This document shows, one piece after another, positions 1 through 9,058 of a DNA stretch of 64,000 nucleotides. The notes beneath the pieces are model-generated. The model did no database searches. It saw only the letters and a program-made list of their open reading frames with translations, and was not told the DNA's origin. How positions within the stretch are numbered: position 1 is the first letter of the stretch; each line of letters opens with the position of its first letter. The stretch comes from Dyella jiangningensis. Lineage in GTDB: Bacteria > Pseudomonadota > Gammaproteobacteria > Xanthomonadales > Rhodanobacteraceae. Location: positions 992,001 to 1,056,000 of the forward strand of contig NZ_NFZS01000004.1 in the NCBI RefSeq assembly GCF_003264855.1, given 5' to 3'. The position numbers and the translations under genes are program-made.

Positions 1-80
1 AGGCTGGCGCCGACCAGCCCGCCTCCAATGATGAGGACGGGCGGCCGCCCGGTCGTGGCCTGGGGGAATGAGGTAGTCAT
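1..80 (-). CDS. FAD-dependent monooxygenase, N-terminus only (UbiH/UbiF family likely)
   Basis: Reading the complement from 80 gives an ATG and 26 codons that run off the window edge. Residues about 15-25 form the FAD-binding dinucleotide motif VLIIGGGLVGA. This N-terminus is typical of UbiH/UbiF/VisC aromatic-ring hydroxylases of ubiquinone synthesis, but so little is visible that any Rossmann-type FAD monooxygenase would fit. It is transcribed away from the plus-strand genes that begin at 180, so the 100 bp between them should hold divergent promoters. Confidence 0.6.
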   Translation of the reverse strand, partial: MTTSFPQATTGRPPVLIIGGGLVGAS

Positions 81-179
81 CGCCGAATCATACGCGCTAG
101 CCCTGCCCAGCCCCATCAGGGCCGCGCCGGTTTGCGATAGACTTGGCGTCTGCACTCTGCGCAACACTTGGAGCAATTC

Positions 180-785
180 ATGGCTACGACGCAAAACCAG
201 CGGCTTGGCATTTTCCTGGCCCTCGCCCTGGTGATGGCCGCCACCCGCGTGCACCTCTCGCTGTTCCACCACGACGTGTGGGACGCTTCCTGGGCAATCT
301 TCTTCCTGGCCGGTTTCTGGCTGCGCGGCTCGTTCCGCTGGGCCTTCCCGCTGCTGATAGTCGAAGCGGTCGTGGTCGATTACATCGTGATCAGCAACCA
401 GGGCATCAGCTTCTGGGATCACTACTGCGTGTCGGCCGCCTACTGGTTCCTGGTGCCTTCCTACCTCAGCCTGTGGCTGGGTGGCAGCTGGCTGGCCCGC
501 CAGCAGCCGGGCCTGAACCTTCGTGGCCTGGGCACGGCAGCCGTCGCGGTGCTGGGCGGCTGGGTGGCGTGCTACGTCATCTCCAACGGCAGCTTCTACT
601 GGCTGAGCAACAGCGTGCCGCAGCCGCGCAGCGTAGGTGCCTGGGTCGCCAACATGGGTGACTGGTACCTGTTCTTCCTCGAAGCCACGGTGCTCTATAT
701 CGCCCTGGGCCTCGTGGTGCACGCGCTGGCCGTCCAGCTGTCGCGCACACTGGGTCATGCGGGCCAGTCCAAGCTGCCGCACTGA
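180..785 (+). CDS. Small polytopic inner-membrane protein of unknown function
   Basis: A 201-residue protein with about five hydrophobic helices, rich in Trp, Phe and Tyr, and no enzymatic motif I recognise. The ATG at 180 is preferred because GGAG at 170-173 stands six bases before it. A TTG at 168 would add four residues but has no ribosome binding site. It ends 8 bp before the cobalamin adenosyltransferase gene, so the two are probably cotranscribed. A link to cobalamin is only an inference from that neighbour. Confidence 0.7.
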   Translation: MATTQNQRLGIFLALALVMAATRVHLSLFHHDVWDASWAIFFLAGFWLRGSFRWAFPLLIVEAVVVDYIVISNQGISFWDHYCVSAAYWFLVPSYLSLWLGGSWLARQQPGLNLRGLGTAAVAVLGGWVACYVISNGSFYWLSNSVPQPRSVGAWVANMGDWYLFFLEATVLYIALGLVVHALAVQLSRTLGHAGQSKLPH

Positions 786-793
786 GGCAGCGC

Positions 794-1360
794 GTGGGCA
801 ATCGTCTTTCGAAGATCTACACGCGTACGGGCGATGACGGCAGCACGGGTCTGGGTGACGGTTCGCGCGTCGCCAAGGATTCACTGCGCGTCTCCGCTTA
901 CGGCACCGTCGATGAGCTCAACAGCGCCATCGGCATGGTGCTCGCCTCCGATGGCGTGGGCGACGACGTGCGTGAAGCGCTGACCCAGGTCCAGCACGAG
1001 CTGTTCGACCTGGGTGGCGAGCTGTGCATTCCCGGCATGGCGATGGTCCATGACGCGGACATCGAGCGCCTGGAACGCGTACTCGACGGCTTCAACGATC
1101 CGCTGCCGCCGCTGAAGGATTTCATCCTGCCCGGCGGCGGCATGGCAGCCTCGTGCTGCCATCTGGCCCGCACGGTGTGCCGGCGCGCCGAGCGCGACGT
1201 CATCGCGCTGGGCCGCGTCGAGGAAGTCCGCCCGCAGGCGCAGCGTTACCTCAACCGGTTGTCCGACCTGTTGTTCGTGATCTGCCGCGTGCTGGCCCGG
1301 GCCAGCGGCCACGGCGAAGTGCTGTGGCAGCACGAGCGCCGTCGCAAGCCGACGGCCTGA
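794..1360 (+). CDS. pduO: ATP:cob(I)alamin adenosyltransferase, PduO type
   Basis: This 188-residue protein transfers the adenosyl group of ATP to cob(I)alamin, making adenosylcobalamin in the cytoplasm. The N-terminal IYTRTGDDGSTGL is the PduO-family ATP-binding loop. The SAYGTVDELNS and HLARTVCRRAER segments and the C-terminal YLNRLSDLLF helix are also family hallmarks. The start is a GTG at 794, directly after the preceding membrane-protein gene. The next gene begins 8 bp downstream, so this looks like the middle gene of a three-gene unit. Confidence 0.93.
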   Translation: MGNRLSKIYTRTGDDGSTGLGDGSRVAKDSLRVSAYGTVDELNSAIGMVLASDGVGDDVREALTQVQHELFDLGGELCIPGMAMVHDADIERLERVLDGFNDPLPPLKDFILPGGGMAASCCHLARTVCRRAERDVIALGRVEEVRPQAQRYLNRLSDLLFVICRVLARASGHGEVLWQHERRRKPTA

Positions 1361-1368
1361 TCGACGCC

Positions 1369-2289
1369 ATGCTGCGGCTCTACACCCACACCACTTGCCT
1401 GCAGCATGATCCCGGCCCGGATCAACCCGAGTCCCCCGCGCGCCTGCGCGCTGTGCTGCAGGCGCTCGATCACGATCGCTTCGTGGCGGTGGATCGCATC
1501 GAGGCACCGCGTGCCACGCGCGAGCAACTGCTGCGCGTGCACACCGCCGAGCATGTCGATCGCATCCTGAATACCCTGCCCGACAGCGGCACCGTTCGCC
1601 TGGACGAAGACACCCTGATGTCACCCGGCTCCGCCGAGGCGGCGCTGCGAGCCGCGGGCGCACTGGTGGCGGCGGTCGATGCGGTGCTGGGCCAGGGAGG
1701 CCGGGCCTTCTGCGCGGTGAGGCCGCCCGGCCACCACGCCACGCCCGACCGCGCCATGGGTTTCTGCCTGTTCAACAACGTTGCGGTAGCCGCAGCCCAT
1801 GCGATCGCTGCGCATGGCCTGAAGCGCGTCGCCATCGCCGATTTCGACGTGCACCATGGCAACGGCACGCAGGACATCTTCGCGCACGAGCCGCGCGTGC
1901 TGTTCCTGTCCAGCCACCAGATGCCGCTGTACCCGGAAACCGGTCGTGAGGACGAACGCGGCGCAGGCAACATCGTCAACGGCCCGCTCTCGCCTGGCGA
2001 TGGTTCCTACGAATTCCGCGAGCTGTGGGAAGGCGTGCTGCTGCCGCGCATGCACGCGTTCAAGCCGCAGCTGGTGCTGGTGTCCGCCGGTTTCGATGCG
2101 CACCGCAACGACCCGCTGGCCGATCTGCGCCTGGGCAGCGAGGACTACGCCTGGATCACCAGCCGCCTGGTGGCCGTGGCCGAAGCCCATGCCGATGGCC
2201 GCCTGATATCGACGCTGGAGGGCGGCTACAACCTGCTCGCACTGGCGACCAGCGTCGCCGAGCACGTCAGCGAGCTGATGGAGCCCTGA
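1369..2289 (+). CDS. Histone deacetylase family (class II/acetylpolyamine amidohydrolase-like) hydrolase
   Basis: A 306-residue zinc hydrolase of the arginase/deacetylase fold. Visible signatures are RPPGHHA near residue 120 (the catalytic His pair), DFDVHHGNGTQ near 160 (metal-binding Asp and His) and SAGFDAH near 240. Bacterial members remove acetyl groups from small molecules such as acetylpolyamines or from proteins; the substrate here cannot be told. The length fits a single catalytic domain with no signal peptide, so it is cytoplasmic. It is convergent with msrB, and a REPIN-like palindrome fills the gap. Confidence 0.9.
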   Translation: MLRLYTHTTCLQHDPGPDQPESPARLRAVLQALDHDRFVAVDRIEAPRATREQLLRVHTAEHVDRILNTLPDSGTVRLDEDTLMSPGSAEAALRAAGALVAAVDAVLGQGGRAFCAVRPPGHHATPDRAMGFCLFNNVAVAAAHAIAAHGLKRVAIADFDVHHGNGTQDIFAHEPRVLFLSSHQMPLYPETGREDERGAGNIVNGPLSPGDGSYEFRELWEGVLLPRMHAFKPQLVLVSAGFDAHRNDPLADLRLGSEDYAWITSRLVAVAEAHADGRLISTLEGGYNLLALATSVAEHVSELMEP

Positions 2290-2302
2290 CCAAGGCTTTT
2301 TT

Positions 2303-2383
2303 GTACGAGCGCACCCAGTGCGCGAAAAGCCTACGCAGCGGCGACGCGGCAACGCTGCGGTCGCGCACTGGGTGCGCTCCTAC
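2303..2383. repeat. REPIN-like palindromic element, copy 1 of 4
   Basis: Two inverted 23-bp arms bracket a 35-bp centre. The left arm (2303-2325) reads GTACGAGCGCACCCAGTGCG plus CGA, and the right arm (2361-2383) is its complement with the canonical CTCCTAC end. Each arm is itself a partial palindrome (GCGCACccaGTGCGC). The GTAG-type head and paired inverted arms are the hallmarks of REP/REPIN elements mobilised by RAYT transposases. This copy lies at the convergent hydrolase/msrB junction and may also act as a transcriptional stop. Confidence 0.85.
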
Positions 2384-2399
2384 AGTTGCGGTTACCGGC

Positions 2400-2807
2400 T
2401 CACCCCATCGGCAGAAAATCCAGCGCCACTGAATTGATGCAGTAGCGCAACCCGGTCGGCTTGGGACCATCGGGAAACACGTGCCCCAGATGGGAGTCGC
2501 ATCCGGCACAGCGCACCTCGGTGCGACGCATCCCGTGGCTCTCGTCCTGATGCAGGCTGACGGCCGCCCGCGTGATCGGCTGGAAGTAGCTGGGCCAGCC
2601 GGAGCGGGAATCGTACTTGGCTTCCGACGCGAACAGTTTCGCGCGGCAGGCCACGCATACGTAGGTTCCCGCGGCCTTGTGCCGGTACCACTTGCCGCTG
2701 AACGGCGGCTCGGTGGCCGAGCAACGGCATACCGCGTACTGCTCCGGGCTCAGGCGGGCACGCCAATCCTCGTCGGGCCTGGTGATCTTTTGCTCACTCA
2801 CGCGCAA
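2400..2807 (-). CDS. msrB: Peptide-methionine (R)-S-oxide reductase
   Basis: This 135-residue cytoplasmic repair enzyme reduces methionine-R-sulfoxide in proteins using thioredoxin. The two zinc-binding CxxC pairs are CVAC and CAGC. Substrate-site elements YDSRSGWPSY and HLGHVFPDGP are present, and the catalytic cysteine lies in RYCINS. The length matches single-domain MsrB, with no MsrA fusion. It is divergent from lptD; the 86 bp between the two start codons must hold both promoters. Confidence 0.95.
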   Translation of the reverse strand: MRVSEQKITRPDEDWRARLSPEQYAVCRCSATEPPFSGKWYRHKAAGTYVCVACRAKLFASEAKYDSRSGWPSYFQPITRAAVSLHQDESHGMRRTEVRCAGCDSHLGHVFPDGPKPTGLRYCINSVALDFLPMG

Positions 2808-2893
2808 TCCTTATCGGGACAAGGTTCATCCAACTGCCGTCCAGAGGGGCTTTCTGCTAGTTTTACGAGCCTCCCAGCCGACAGACTGCCATC

Positions 2894-5353
2894 GTGACGC
2901 CCAAGCCGACTTCGCGCCACCTGCCTCCGCGCCGCCTGCTGGCGGTCGCTGCTGCGCTAGCCCTGTTTGGTGGCCCGGTGGAGGCCCAGTCGGCCTCGGA
3001 CCAACCCGAACCCACGGCCCCGGTCAGCAACACGCCGCCGCCGGCCGTGTCGAACTGCCCGCTGGGCGCGTTCCGCTGCCCGCCGCGTCCGCTGAACTAT
3101 GCGATGTGCCGCCCCAACGCGATGCTGTCGTTCTACGACCCGACGCTGAGCAAGGACAGCTCGGTCCGCGACACGTCCAACACGTACGTCACCGCCCAGC
3201 GCGTCGACAGCTCCAACCAGACTGTCTACCACCTGGAGGGCGACGTGAAGGTGGAACGCGCCGACCAGCGCATGCAGGCGGACGTCACGGACTACAACGA
3301 CGAGACCACCGACTACGACGCGCGCGGCAACGTGCGCTACCAGGAAGCCGGCCAGCTGCTGTCCTCGGACCACATGCGCGGCAACCAGACCGCCAGCACC
3401 GCCACCGCCGACAACGTCAGCTACCAGATGCTGACCAATCGCGGCAACGGCGTGGCCCAGCAGGGCCAGATGCTGGACGACCAGCGCAGCCGCTACACGC
3501 AGGCCACCTATTCCACCTGCGACGTGGGCAACCATGTATGGGAGATCAAGGGCAAGGACATCCGGATGGACAAGGAGACCGGGGAAGGCGTCGCGCATGA
3601 CGCCACCATGTCTCTCTATGGCGTGCCGTTCTTCTACCTGCCGACGTTCTCCTTCCCGATCGATGATCGCCGCAAGACCGGCTTCCTGACGCCGACGATC
3701 GGCAACTCCAGCCGCTCGGGCTTCACGGTCAGCACGCCTTATTACCTGAACCTCGCGCCGAACTACGACGCCACGCTGGACCCGCGCATCTATACCTCGC
3801 GCGGCGTCATGCTCGCCGGCGAATTCCGCTACCTCGTGCCAGGCAGCCTCGGCCAGCTGAATTTCGAATACCTGCCGAACGACCGCGGCGACCCGACGCC
3901 GGGCAGCACCGAGGACACCAAGGGCGACGACCGCTGGCTGCTGAAGTACAACGACATCACGCACCTGTATGGTCCGTGGTCGCTCAACGCCTCGATCAAT
4001 CGCGCGTCCGACCGCAACTACCTGCGCGACTTCGGCAACGACCTGTACACCTCGGCCATCGGCACGCTCACGTCGAGCACCTATATCAACGGTGGCGGCA
4101 TGTGGGGCAGCGCGTACTGGAACGCGCAGCTCGGCGCCGACTACTACCAGAACGTCGATCCGTCGTTGCCCGACACCGTCGTGCAGTACAAGCGCTGGCC
4201 GCGCGCCGCGTTCAACGTCGACTACCCGATCAACCGCTGGCTCGACGTCGGCGCGAACACCGAAGCCGTCGCGTTCCGCAAGGAAAACGTGGTGGAAGGC
4301 AACCGCCTCGACCTGTACCCGTACATCGGGGCGGATTTCCGCGGTGCGGCGTGGTTCGTCAAGCCCAAGATCGCCTACCGCTATACCGGGTACGACCTGC
4401 AGGGCAACTACGAGCAGTACGGCTACCTGGGCCGCCTCGGCCAAAACGTCGCCTCGCCCTTCACCAGCAACTCGCCCAGCCGCTCGCTGCCGATCGTCAG
4501 CGTGGACAGCGGCCTGGTCTTCGACCGCAGCACGTCCCTGTTCGGCACCAACTACACGCAGACGCTGGAGCCGCGCCTGTACTACCTGTACGTGCCGTAC
4601 CGCAATCAGGACAACATCCCGCTGTTCGACACCAACCTGATGTCGTTCGACACCTGGCAGCTGTTCACCACGAACACCTACTCGGGTGCCGATCGCCAGA
4701 TGAACGCGAACAACCTCAGCGCCGCGCTCACCACGCGCCTGCTGGACGACAACGGCGTGGAGCGGCTGTCGGCGACCTTCGGCCAGATCCGCTACTTCAA
4801 CCAGCAGCGCGTGCAGTTGCCCAACGGCCAGAACACGGTCACCCCGGCCACCGACTGGTCCGGCTCGGACTACGTGGTCGAGCTCAACACCCAGCTCAGC
4901 GACGACTGGCGCCTGACCTCGCAGTACCAGTGGAACCCCAATACCAGCCTCACCGACCTGGGCGCCCTGACCCTGCAGAAGCGCATCAAGGTCGACGGCA
5001 TCATCAACTTCTCGTACCGCTACCGCCGCCAGCCCGGATCCGAAGCGCCCCTGCTGGAACAATACGACGCCTCGGTGGTCTACCCCATTTCCGACCGCTG
5101 GCGCCTGCTCGGCCACTGGACCTATTCGGTGCTCGACAAGAAGACGGTGGAAGCCCTGGCGGGTGTGGAGTACGACAGCTGTTGCGTGGCGCTGCGCCTG
5201 ATCGGCCGGCACTACGTGAACACCTACAACTACATCACCACGACGGGCGCGGCGAACAACGCCATCATGCTGGAAGTGGAGTTCAAGGGCATGGGCGGGT
5301 TCACCGGTCAGTCGGAAAGCTCCCTGCGTAATGGTATTCTTGGTTATCAATAA
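2894..5353 (+). CDS. lptD: LPS-assembly outer-membrane protein LptD
   Basis: This 819-residue protein is the outer-membrane translocon that, with the lipoprotein LptE, inserts LPS into the outer leaflet. A signal peptide (hydrophobic core LLAVAAALALFGG) comes first. The OstA/LptA-like beta-jellyroll covers about residues 95-240, and a large C-terminal beta-barrel follows. Two cysteines near residues 53-60 and the adjacent pair in YDSCCVAL near the C-terminus correspond to the disulfide-forming cysteines of LptD. The start is a GTG at 2894. surA follows 38 bp later, matching the conserved lptD-surA-pdxA-rsmA-apaG-apaH cluster. Confidence 0.96.
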   Translation: MTPKPTSRHLPPRRLLAVAAALALFGGPVEAQSASDQPEPTAPVSNTPPPAVSNCPLGAFRCPPRPLNYAMCRPNAMLSFYDPTLSKDSSVRDTSNTYVTAQRVDSSNQTVYHLEGDVKVERADQRMQADVTDYNDETTDYDARGNVRYQEAGQLLSSDHMRGNQTASTATADNVSYQMLTNRGNGVAQQGQMLDDQRSRYTQATYSTCDVGNHVWEIKGKDIRMDKETGEGVAHDATMSLYGVPFFYLPTFSFPIDDRRKTGFLTPTIGNSSRSGFTVSTPYYLNLAPNYDATLDPRIYTSRGVMLAGEFRYLVPGSLGQLNFEYLPNDRGDPTPGSTEDTKGDDRWLLKYNDITHLYGPWSLNASINRASDRNYLRDFGNDLYTSAIGTLTSSTYINGGGMWGSAYWNAQLGADYYQNVDPSLPDTVVQYKRWPRAAFNVDYPINRWLDVGANTEAVAFRKENVVEGNRLDLYPYIGADFRGAAWFVKPKIAYRYTGYDLQGNYEQYGYLGRLGQNVASPFTSNSPSRSLPIVSVDSGLVFDRSTSLFGTNYTQTLEPRLYYLYVPYRNQDNIPLFDTNLMSFDTWQLFTTNTYSGADRQMNANNLSAALTTRLLDDNGVERLSATFGQIRYFNQQRVQLPNGQNTVTPATDWSGSDYVVELNTQLSDDWRLTSQYQWNPNTSLTDLGALTLQKRIKVDGIINFSYRYRRQPGSEAPLLEQYDASVVYPISDRWRLLGHWTYSVLDKKTVEALAGVEYDSCCVALRLIGRHYVNTYNYITTTGAANNAIMLEVEFKGMGGFTGQSESSLRNGILGYQ

Positions 5354-5391
5354 CTTCCCTGTCGCCCATGGCGATTGAAGGCCCCCGACTG

Positions 5392-6741
5392 ATGAAGCAG
5401 CCCTTCGCGTTGTTCCTGCTCGCGATCGCCACCGCGACCGCCCTGCCCGCCCACGCCCAGCTGTTGCCGCAGGCAGCCGCTTCCGGCAAACAGCCGCTCG
5501 ACCGTATCGTGGCGGTGGTGGACGAGGGCGTGATCCTGCAGAGCGAGCTGAACGAGGCGGTGCGCTCGGTGCAGCAGCAATACGCCAGCAACCCCGGCCA
5601 GCTTCCCCCGATGGACGTCCTCCAGCGCCAGGTGCTGGATCGTCTGATCCTGATGCGCCTGCAGGTGCAGCGCGCCGACGACCAGGGCATCCGCGTGTCC
5701 GATGCCGACGTCGACAAGGCCGTTGCCGCCGTGGCCCAGCAGAACCGCATGTCGCCGGAACAGCTGCGTGCCGCCGTGGAACAGGACGGCTCCAGCTGGG
5801 CCGCCTTCCGCCACCAGTTGGGCGACCAGCTCGTGGCGCAGCGCCTGCACGACAGCGTGGTGCGTGATCAGGTCACCATCACCGACAGCGAAATCAACAA
5901 CATGCTGGCCAGCCCCACCTACAAGGCGGGCGAGGTGCATCTGGCGCACATCCAGGTCAGCCTCCCGGCCGGTGCCAGCGCCGCCGACATCAAGGCGGCC
6001 CAGGACAAGGCCACCCAGGCCATCGACGCCATCAAGGGCGGCATGGACTTCCACGCGGCGGCCATCCGCTACTCCGACGGCCAGGACGCCCTGGACGGTG
6101 GTGACCTCGGCTGGCGCCGCATGGACGAGATCCCGCCGGCCTTCGCCGACGCCGTGGCCGGCATGAAGGCCGGCGACGTCACGCCGGCCATGCGTGGCCC
6201 GACCGGCTTCCACATCCTCAAGCTGATCGAGCAGCGCGCCCCGAGCCGCCAGGTCGTGCAGGAGTTCCACGCCCGCCAGATCCTGATCAAGCCCAGCGAG
6301 CTGCTGACGCCCGAACAGGCCCACCAGAAGGCGGAAGACCTGTACAACCGCATCGTCACCAAGCACGAGGACTTCGCCAAGCTGGCGAAGGAAAACTCCA
6401 AGGACGACACCACCGCCAACAACGGCGGCGACATGGGCTGGTTCGCGCAGGGCGACTGGGGTTCGATCATCGGCCAGCAGCTCGGCGAGATGAAGGATGG
6501 CCAGGTCGCGCAGCCCTTCCAGAGCGAAGCGGGCTGGCACGTCCTCGAGCGCCTGGGCACCCGCCAGAGCGATCGCACCGACGAGATGGAGCGCAACCAG
6601 GCGCGCCAGGCCATCGGCAACCGCAAGGCCGAGCAGGTCTATGATGACTACCTGCGCGAAATGCGTTCCGCCGCCTACGTGAACATCCTGGTGCCCGAGC
6701 TGCGCGATCCCAACCAGCCGCAGGCCACCAAGTCTTCCTGA
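5392..6741 (+). CDS. surA: Periplasmic chaperone and peptidyl-prolyl isomerase SurA
   Basis: This 449-residue periplasmic chaperone escorts unfolded outer-membrane proteins, including LptD encoded just upstream. The ATG at 5392 is chosen because it gives a clean signal peptide ending in LPAHA. An ATG at 5368 would put eight extra residues before it and has no ribosome binding site. The SurA N-terminal domain (DRIVAVVDEGVILQSEL) is followed by two parvulin domains at about residues 170-270 and 285-385. Each carries the family FHILKLIE/WHVLERLG-type strand and the GGDLGW/GGDMGW motif. Confidence 0.96.
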   Translation: MKQPFALFLLAIATATALPAHAQLLPQAAASGKQPLDRIVAVVDEGVILQSELNEAVRSVQQQYASNPGQLPPMDVLQRQVLDRLILMRLQVQRADDQGIRVSDADVDKAVAAVAQQNRMSPEQLRAAVEQDGSSWAAFRHQLGDQLVAQRLHDSVVRDQVTITDSEINNMLASPTYKAGEVHLAHIQVSLPAGASAADIKAAQDKATQAIDAIKGGMDFHAAAIRYSDGQDALDGGDLGWRRMDEIPPAFADAVAGMKAGDVTPAMRGPTGFHILKLIEQRAPSRQVVQEFHARQILIKPSELLTPEQAHQKAEDLYNRIVTKHEDFAKLAKENSKDDTTANNGGDMGWFAQGDWGSIIGQQLGEMKDGQVAQPFQSEAGWHVLERLGTRQSDRTDEMERNQARQAIGNRKAEQVYDDYLREMRSAAYVNILVPELRDPNQPQATKSS

Positions 6742-6748
6742 GGCCGCA

Positions 6749-7750
6749 TTGAACGTCGCCCACGCCCTGCCCCGGCTGGCCGTTACCGCGGGTGAGCCGG
6801 CGGGGGTCGGAGCGGAGCTGTTGATCCGATTGGCCGCCACTCCCGTGGCGGCCAATTTCGTTGCGATCACCGATCGTGAGTTGCTGGCCCGCGCTGCGTC
6901 CCGTTGCGGACTGGCGATCGAGCTGGTCGACGATGATGGTTCCGATATCACCGCGCGCGCGCCAGGGCAACTGCGTGTCCGCCATGCGCCGCTGGCTGTG
7001 GCGGAGCAGCCCGGCCATCCCGATCCGCGCAATGCCCACCACGTGCTGGCCACGCTTGCCGAGGCGGCCGACGGCTGCATGGCCGGCCGCTATGCCGCCA
7101 TCGTCACGGCGCCGCTGCAGAAGTCGTCCATCAACGAGGCCGGCATCCGCTTCAGCGGCCACACCGAGTTCTTCGCCGAGCGTGCGCACGCCGACGTGGT
7201 GATGATGCTGGCGAGCCCCGAACTGCGCGTGGCGCTCGCCACGACCCATCTCCCGCTGTCCGCCGTTCCCGCGGCGATCACCCGCGATGCACTGGAGCGG
7301 GTGCTGCGCATCGTCCATCGCGAACTGCGCGCCAAGTTCGGCTTCGCGCAGCCGCGTATCGGCGTACTCGGCCTGAACCCGCATGCGGGCGAAGGCGGGC
7401 ATCTCGGCCGCGAAGAGCTGGACACGATCATTCCCCTGCTCGACATCCTGCGCGGCGAAGGCATGGCGCTGGTCGGCCCGCTGCCGGCCGATACGGCCTT
7501 CGTGCCGTCGCAGCGCGATCGCTACGACGCCGTGCTGGCGATGTACCACGACCAGGCGCTGCCGGTGCTCAAGAGCGAAGCGTTCGACCGCACCGTCAAC
7601 CTCACCCTTGGCCTGCCCTTCATCCGCACCTCGGTCGATCACGGCACCGCACTGGACCTCGCCGGCACCGGCAAGGCCGATCCGTCCAGCCTGATCGCCG
7701 CGGCGAACATGGCGCTGGACCTGGTGCGCCGACGCACCGTCATGTCGTGA
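6749..7750 (+). CDS. pdxA: 4-hydroxythreonine-4-phosphate dehydrogenase
   Basis: This 333-residue enzyme oxidises 4-phosphohydroxy-L-threonine in the DXP-dependent pyridoxal phosphate pathway. The N-terminal AVTAGEPAGVGAEL, the metal-binding FSGHTEFFAE and MYHDQALPVLK motifs, and the C-terminal TSVDHGTALDLAGTGKA are characteristic. The start appears to be a TTG at 6749, 7 bp after surA. The next in-frame ATG falls deep inside the conserved core, so the rare start codon seems real and suggests weak or coupled translation. Confidence 0.94.
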   Translation: MNVAHALPRLAVTAGEPAGVGAELLIRLAATPVAANFVAITDRELLARAASRCGLAIELVDDDGSDITARAPGQLRVRHAPLAVAEQPGHPDPRNAHHVLATLAEAADGCMAGRYAAIVTAPLQKSSINEAGIRFSGHTEFFAERAHADVVMMLASPELRVALATTHLPLSAVPAAITRDALERVLRIVHRELRAKFGFAQPRIGVLGLNPHAGEGGHLGREELDTIIPLLDILRGEGMALVGPLPADTAFVPSQRDRYDAVLAMYHDQALPVLKSEAFDRTVNLTLGLPFIRTSVDHGTALDLAGTGKADPSSLIAAANMALDLVRRRTVMS

Positions 7751-7787
7751 CCCACGGCACGGCCTATTCCAACGAGTCTTTCTTGCT

Positions 7788-8585
7788 ATGTCTCCTCCGA
7801 TGAACGCCCGTCCCAAGAAGAGTTTCGGTCAGCACTTCCTGCACGAGAAGCGCTACATCGAACGCATCGTCAGCGCGATCTCACCGCGCCCGGACGACTT
7901 CGTGGTCGAGATCGGCCCCGGCGAAGGCGCGCTGACGCTGCCCTTGCTCGCGGCCGCGCAGAAACTCACGGCCATCGAGCTCGATACCGATCTCATCCCC
8001 GACCTGCAGGCACGCGCCGCCAGCGTGGGCGAGCTGAGCATCGTCCACTCGGACGTGCTGAAGGTGGACTTCACCGCGCTGGCCCACCGCCACGGCGTGG
8101 AACGCCTGCGCATCGCGGGCAACCTGCCGTACTACATCTCCAGCCCGATCCTGTTCCACTGCGTCGAACATGCGCGTGCGATCCAGGACATGCATTTCAT
8201 GCTGCAGAAGGAAGTGGTCGACCGCATGGCGGCCGAGCCGGGCAGCAAGGTGTATGGACGGCTGTCCGTGATGCTGCAGCTGGCCTGTCGCGTGGAGCCG
8301 CTGTTCGTGGTGCCGCCGGGCGCGTTCCGTCCGCCGCCGAAAGTCGATTCGGCCGTCGTACGCCTGGTTCCATTGGGGCCCGACCAATTGCCCGATGCCG
8401 ACCCCGAACGCATCCATGCCATCGTCAAGGCCGCGTTCGCGCAGCGTCGCAAGACACTGGGCAACGCACTCAAGAATGTCATGGATGCCCCGTCGATCAT
8501 CGCCGCGGATGTCGACCCCAAGGCACGCGCCGAAACGCTTTCACCCCGGGATTACGTGCGGCTGGCACGCGTCGCCGTGGAGTGA
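7788..8585 (+). CDS. rsmA: 16S rRNA (adenine1518/1519-N6)-dimethyltransferase
   Basis: This 265-residue enzyme (KsgA) dimethylates two adjacent adenines in helix 45 of 16S rRNA late in small-subunit assembly. Visible motifs are KKSFGQHFL at the N-terminus, the SAM-binding [11 protein letters not shown], the catalytic NLPYY and the C-terminal [10 protein letters not shown] second in-frame ATG at 7800 is an alternative start. It lies in the conserved pdxA-rsmA-apaG-apaH order. Confidence 0.95.
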   Translation: MSPPMNARPKKSFGQHFLHEKRYIERIVSAISPRPDDFVVEIGPGEGALTLPLLAAAQKLTAIELDTDLIPDLQARAASVGELSIVHSDVLKVDFTALAHRHGVERLRIAGNLPYYISSPILFHCVEHARAIQDMHFMLQKEVVDRMAAEPGSKVYGRLSVMLQLACRVEPLFVVPPGAFRPPPKVDSAVVRLVPLGPDQLPDADPERIHAIVKAAFAQRRKTLGNALKNVMDAPSIIAADVDPKARAETLSPRDYVRLARVAVE

Positions 8586-8674
8586 AGGCGAGGGTCGGCC
8601 GGAAGGCGGGCCCTGATTCAGCCCTGCGCACGCAAGCTTTCCCCATGGAAGGCCACAACCCGTACAATCGCCGC

Positions 8675-9058
8675 ATGAACGACAGATCTTCCTACACGAT
8701 CGACGTGCAGGTCGAACCCCGCTTTGTCCCCGACCAATCCCGTCCCGGCGACAACCGCTATGTTTTCGCCTACACGATCACGCTGCACAACGCGGGCGAC
8801 GTGCCCGCACGCCTGCTCTCGCGCCACTGGGTCATCACGGATGCGAACGGCAAGGTGGAAGAAGTCACCGGCGAAGGCGTCGTCGGCGAACAGCCGTGGA
8901 TGCGTCCCGGCGACCGCTACGAATACACCTCCGGCGCCGTGCTCGAAACCGCGGTGGGCGTGATGGAGGGCAGCTACCAGATGCTCGCCGATGACGGCAC
9001 GCATTTCGAGGCGCAGATCCCGGCGTTCACGCTGTCCATTCCGCGTACGCTGCACTGA
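8675..9058 (+). CDS. apaG: ApaG (DUF525) domain protein, Co2+/Mg2+ efflux-associated
   Basis: This 127-residue protein has a single immunoglobulin-like ApaG domain. Family motifs include [22 protein letters not shown] and [18 protein letters not shown]. The molecular role is still unclear; it has been linked to Co2+ resistance and pyrophosphate binding. The ATG at 8675 gives the usual length, and an upstream in-frame extension from 8582 lacks domain similarity. The stop codon overlaps the apaH start by one base, so the two are translationally coupled. Confidence 0.94.
   Translation: MNDRSSYTIDVQVEPRFVPDQSRPGDNRYVFAYTITLHNAGDVPARLLSRHWVITDANGKVEEVTGEGVVGEQPWMRPGDRYEYTSGAVLETAVGVMEGSYQMLADDGTHFEAQIPAFTLSIPRTLH

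Noticed and set aside
2957-5350. A 797-codon open frame antisense to lptD
   Set aside because: Low-complexity Val/Gly/Arg-rich translation, an expected shadow of a high-GC gene with biased third positions; lptD on the other strand is unmistakable.
8663-8668. TACAAT as a -10 box for an apaG promoter
   Set aside because: No matching -35 and only 6 bp before the start codon; the gene is explained by operon transcription from lptD.
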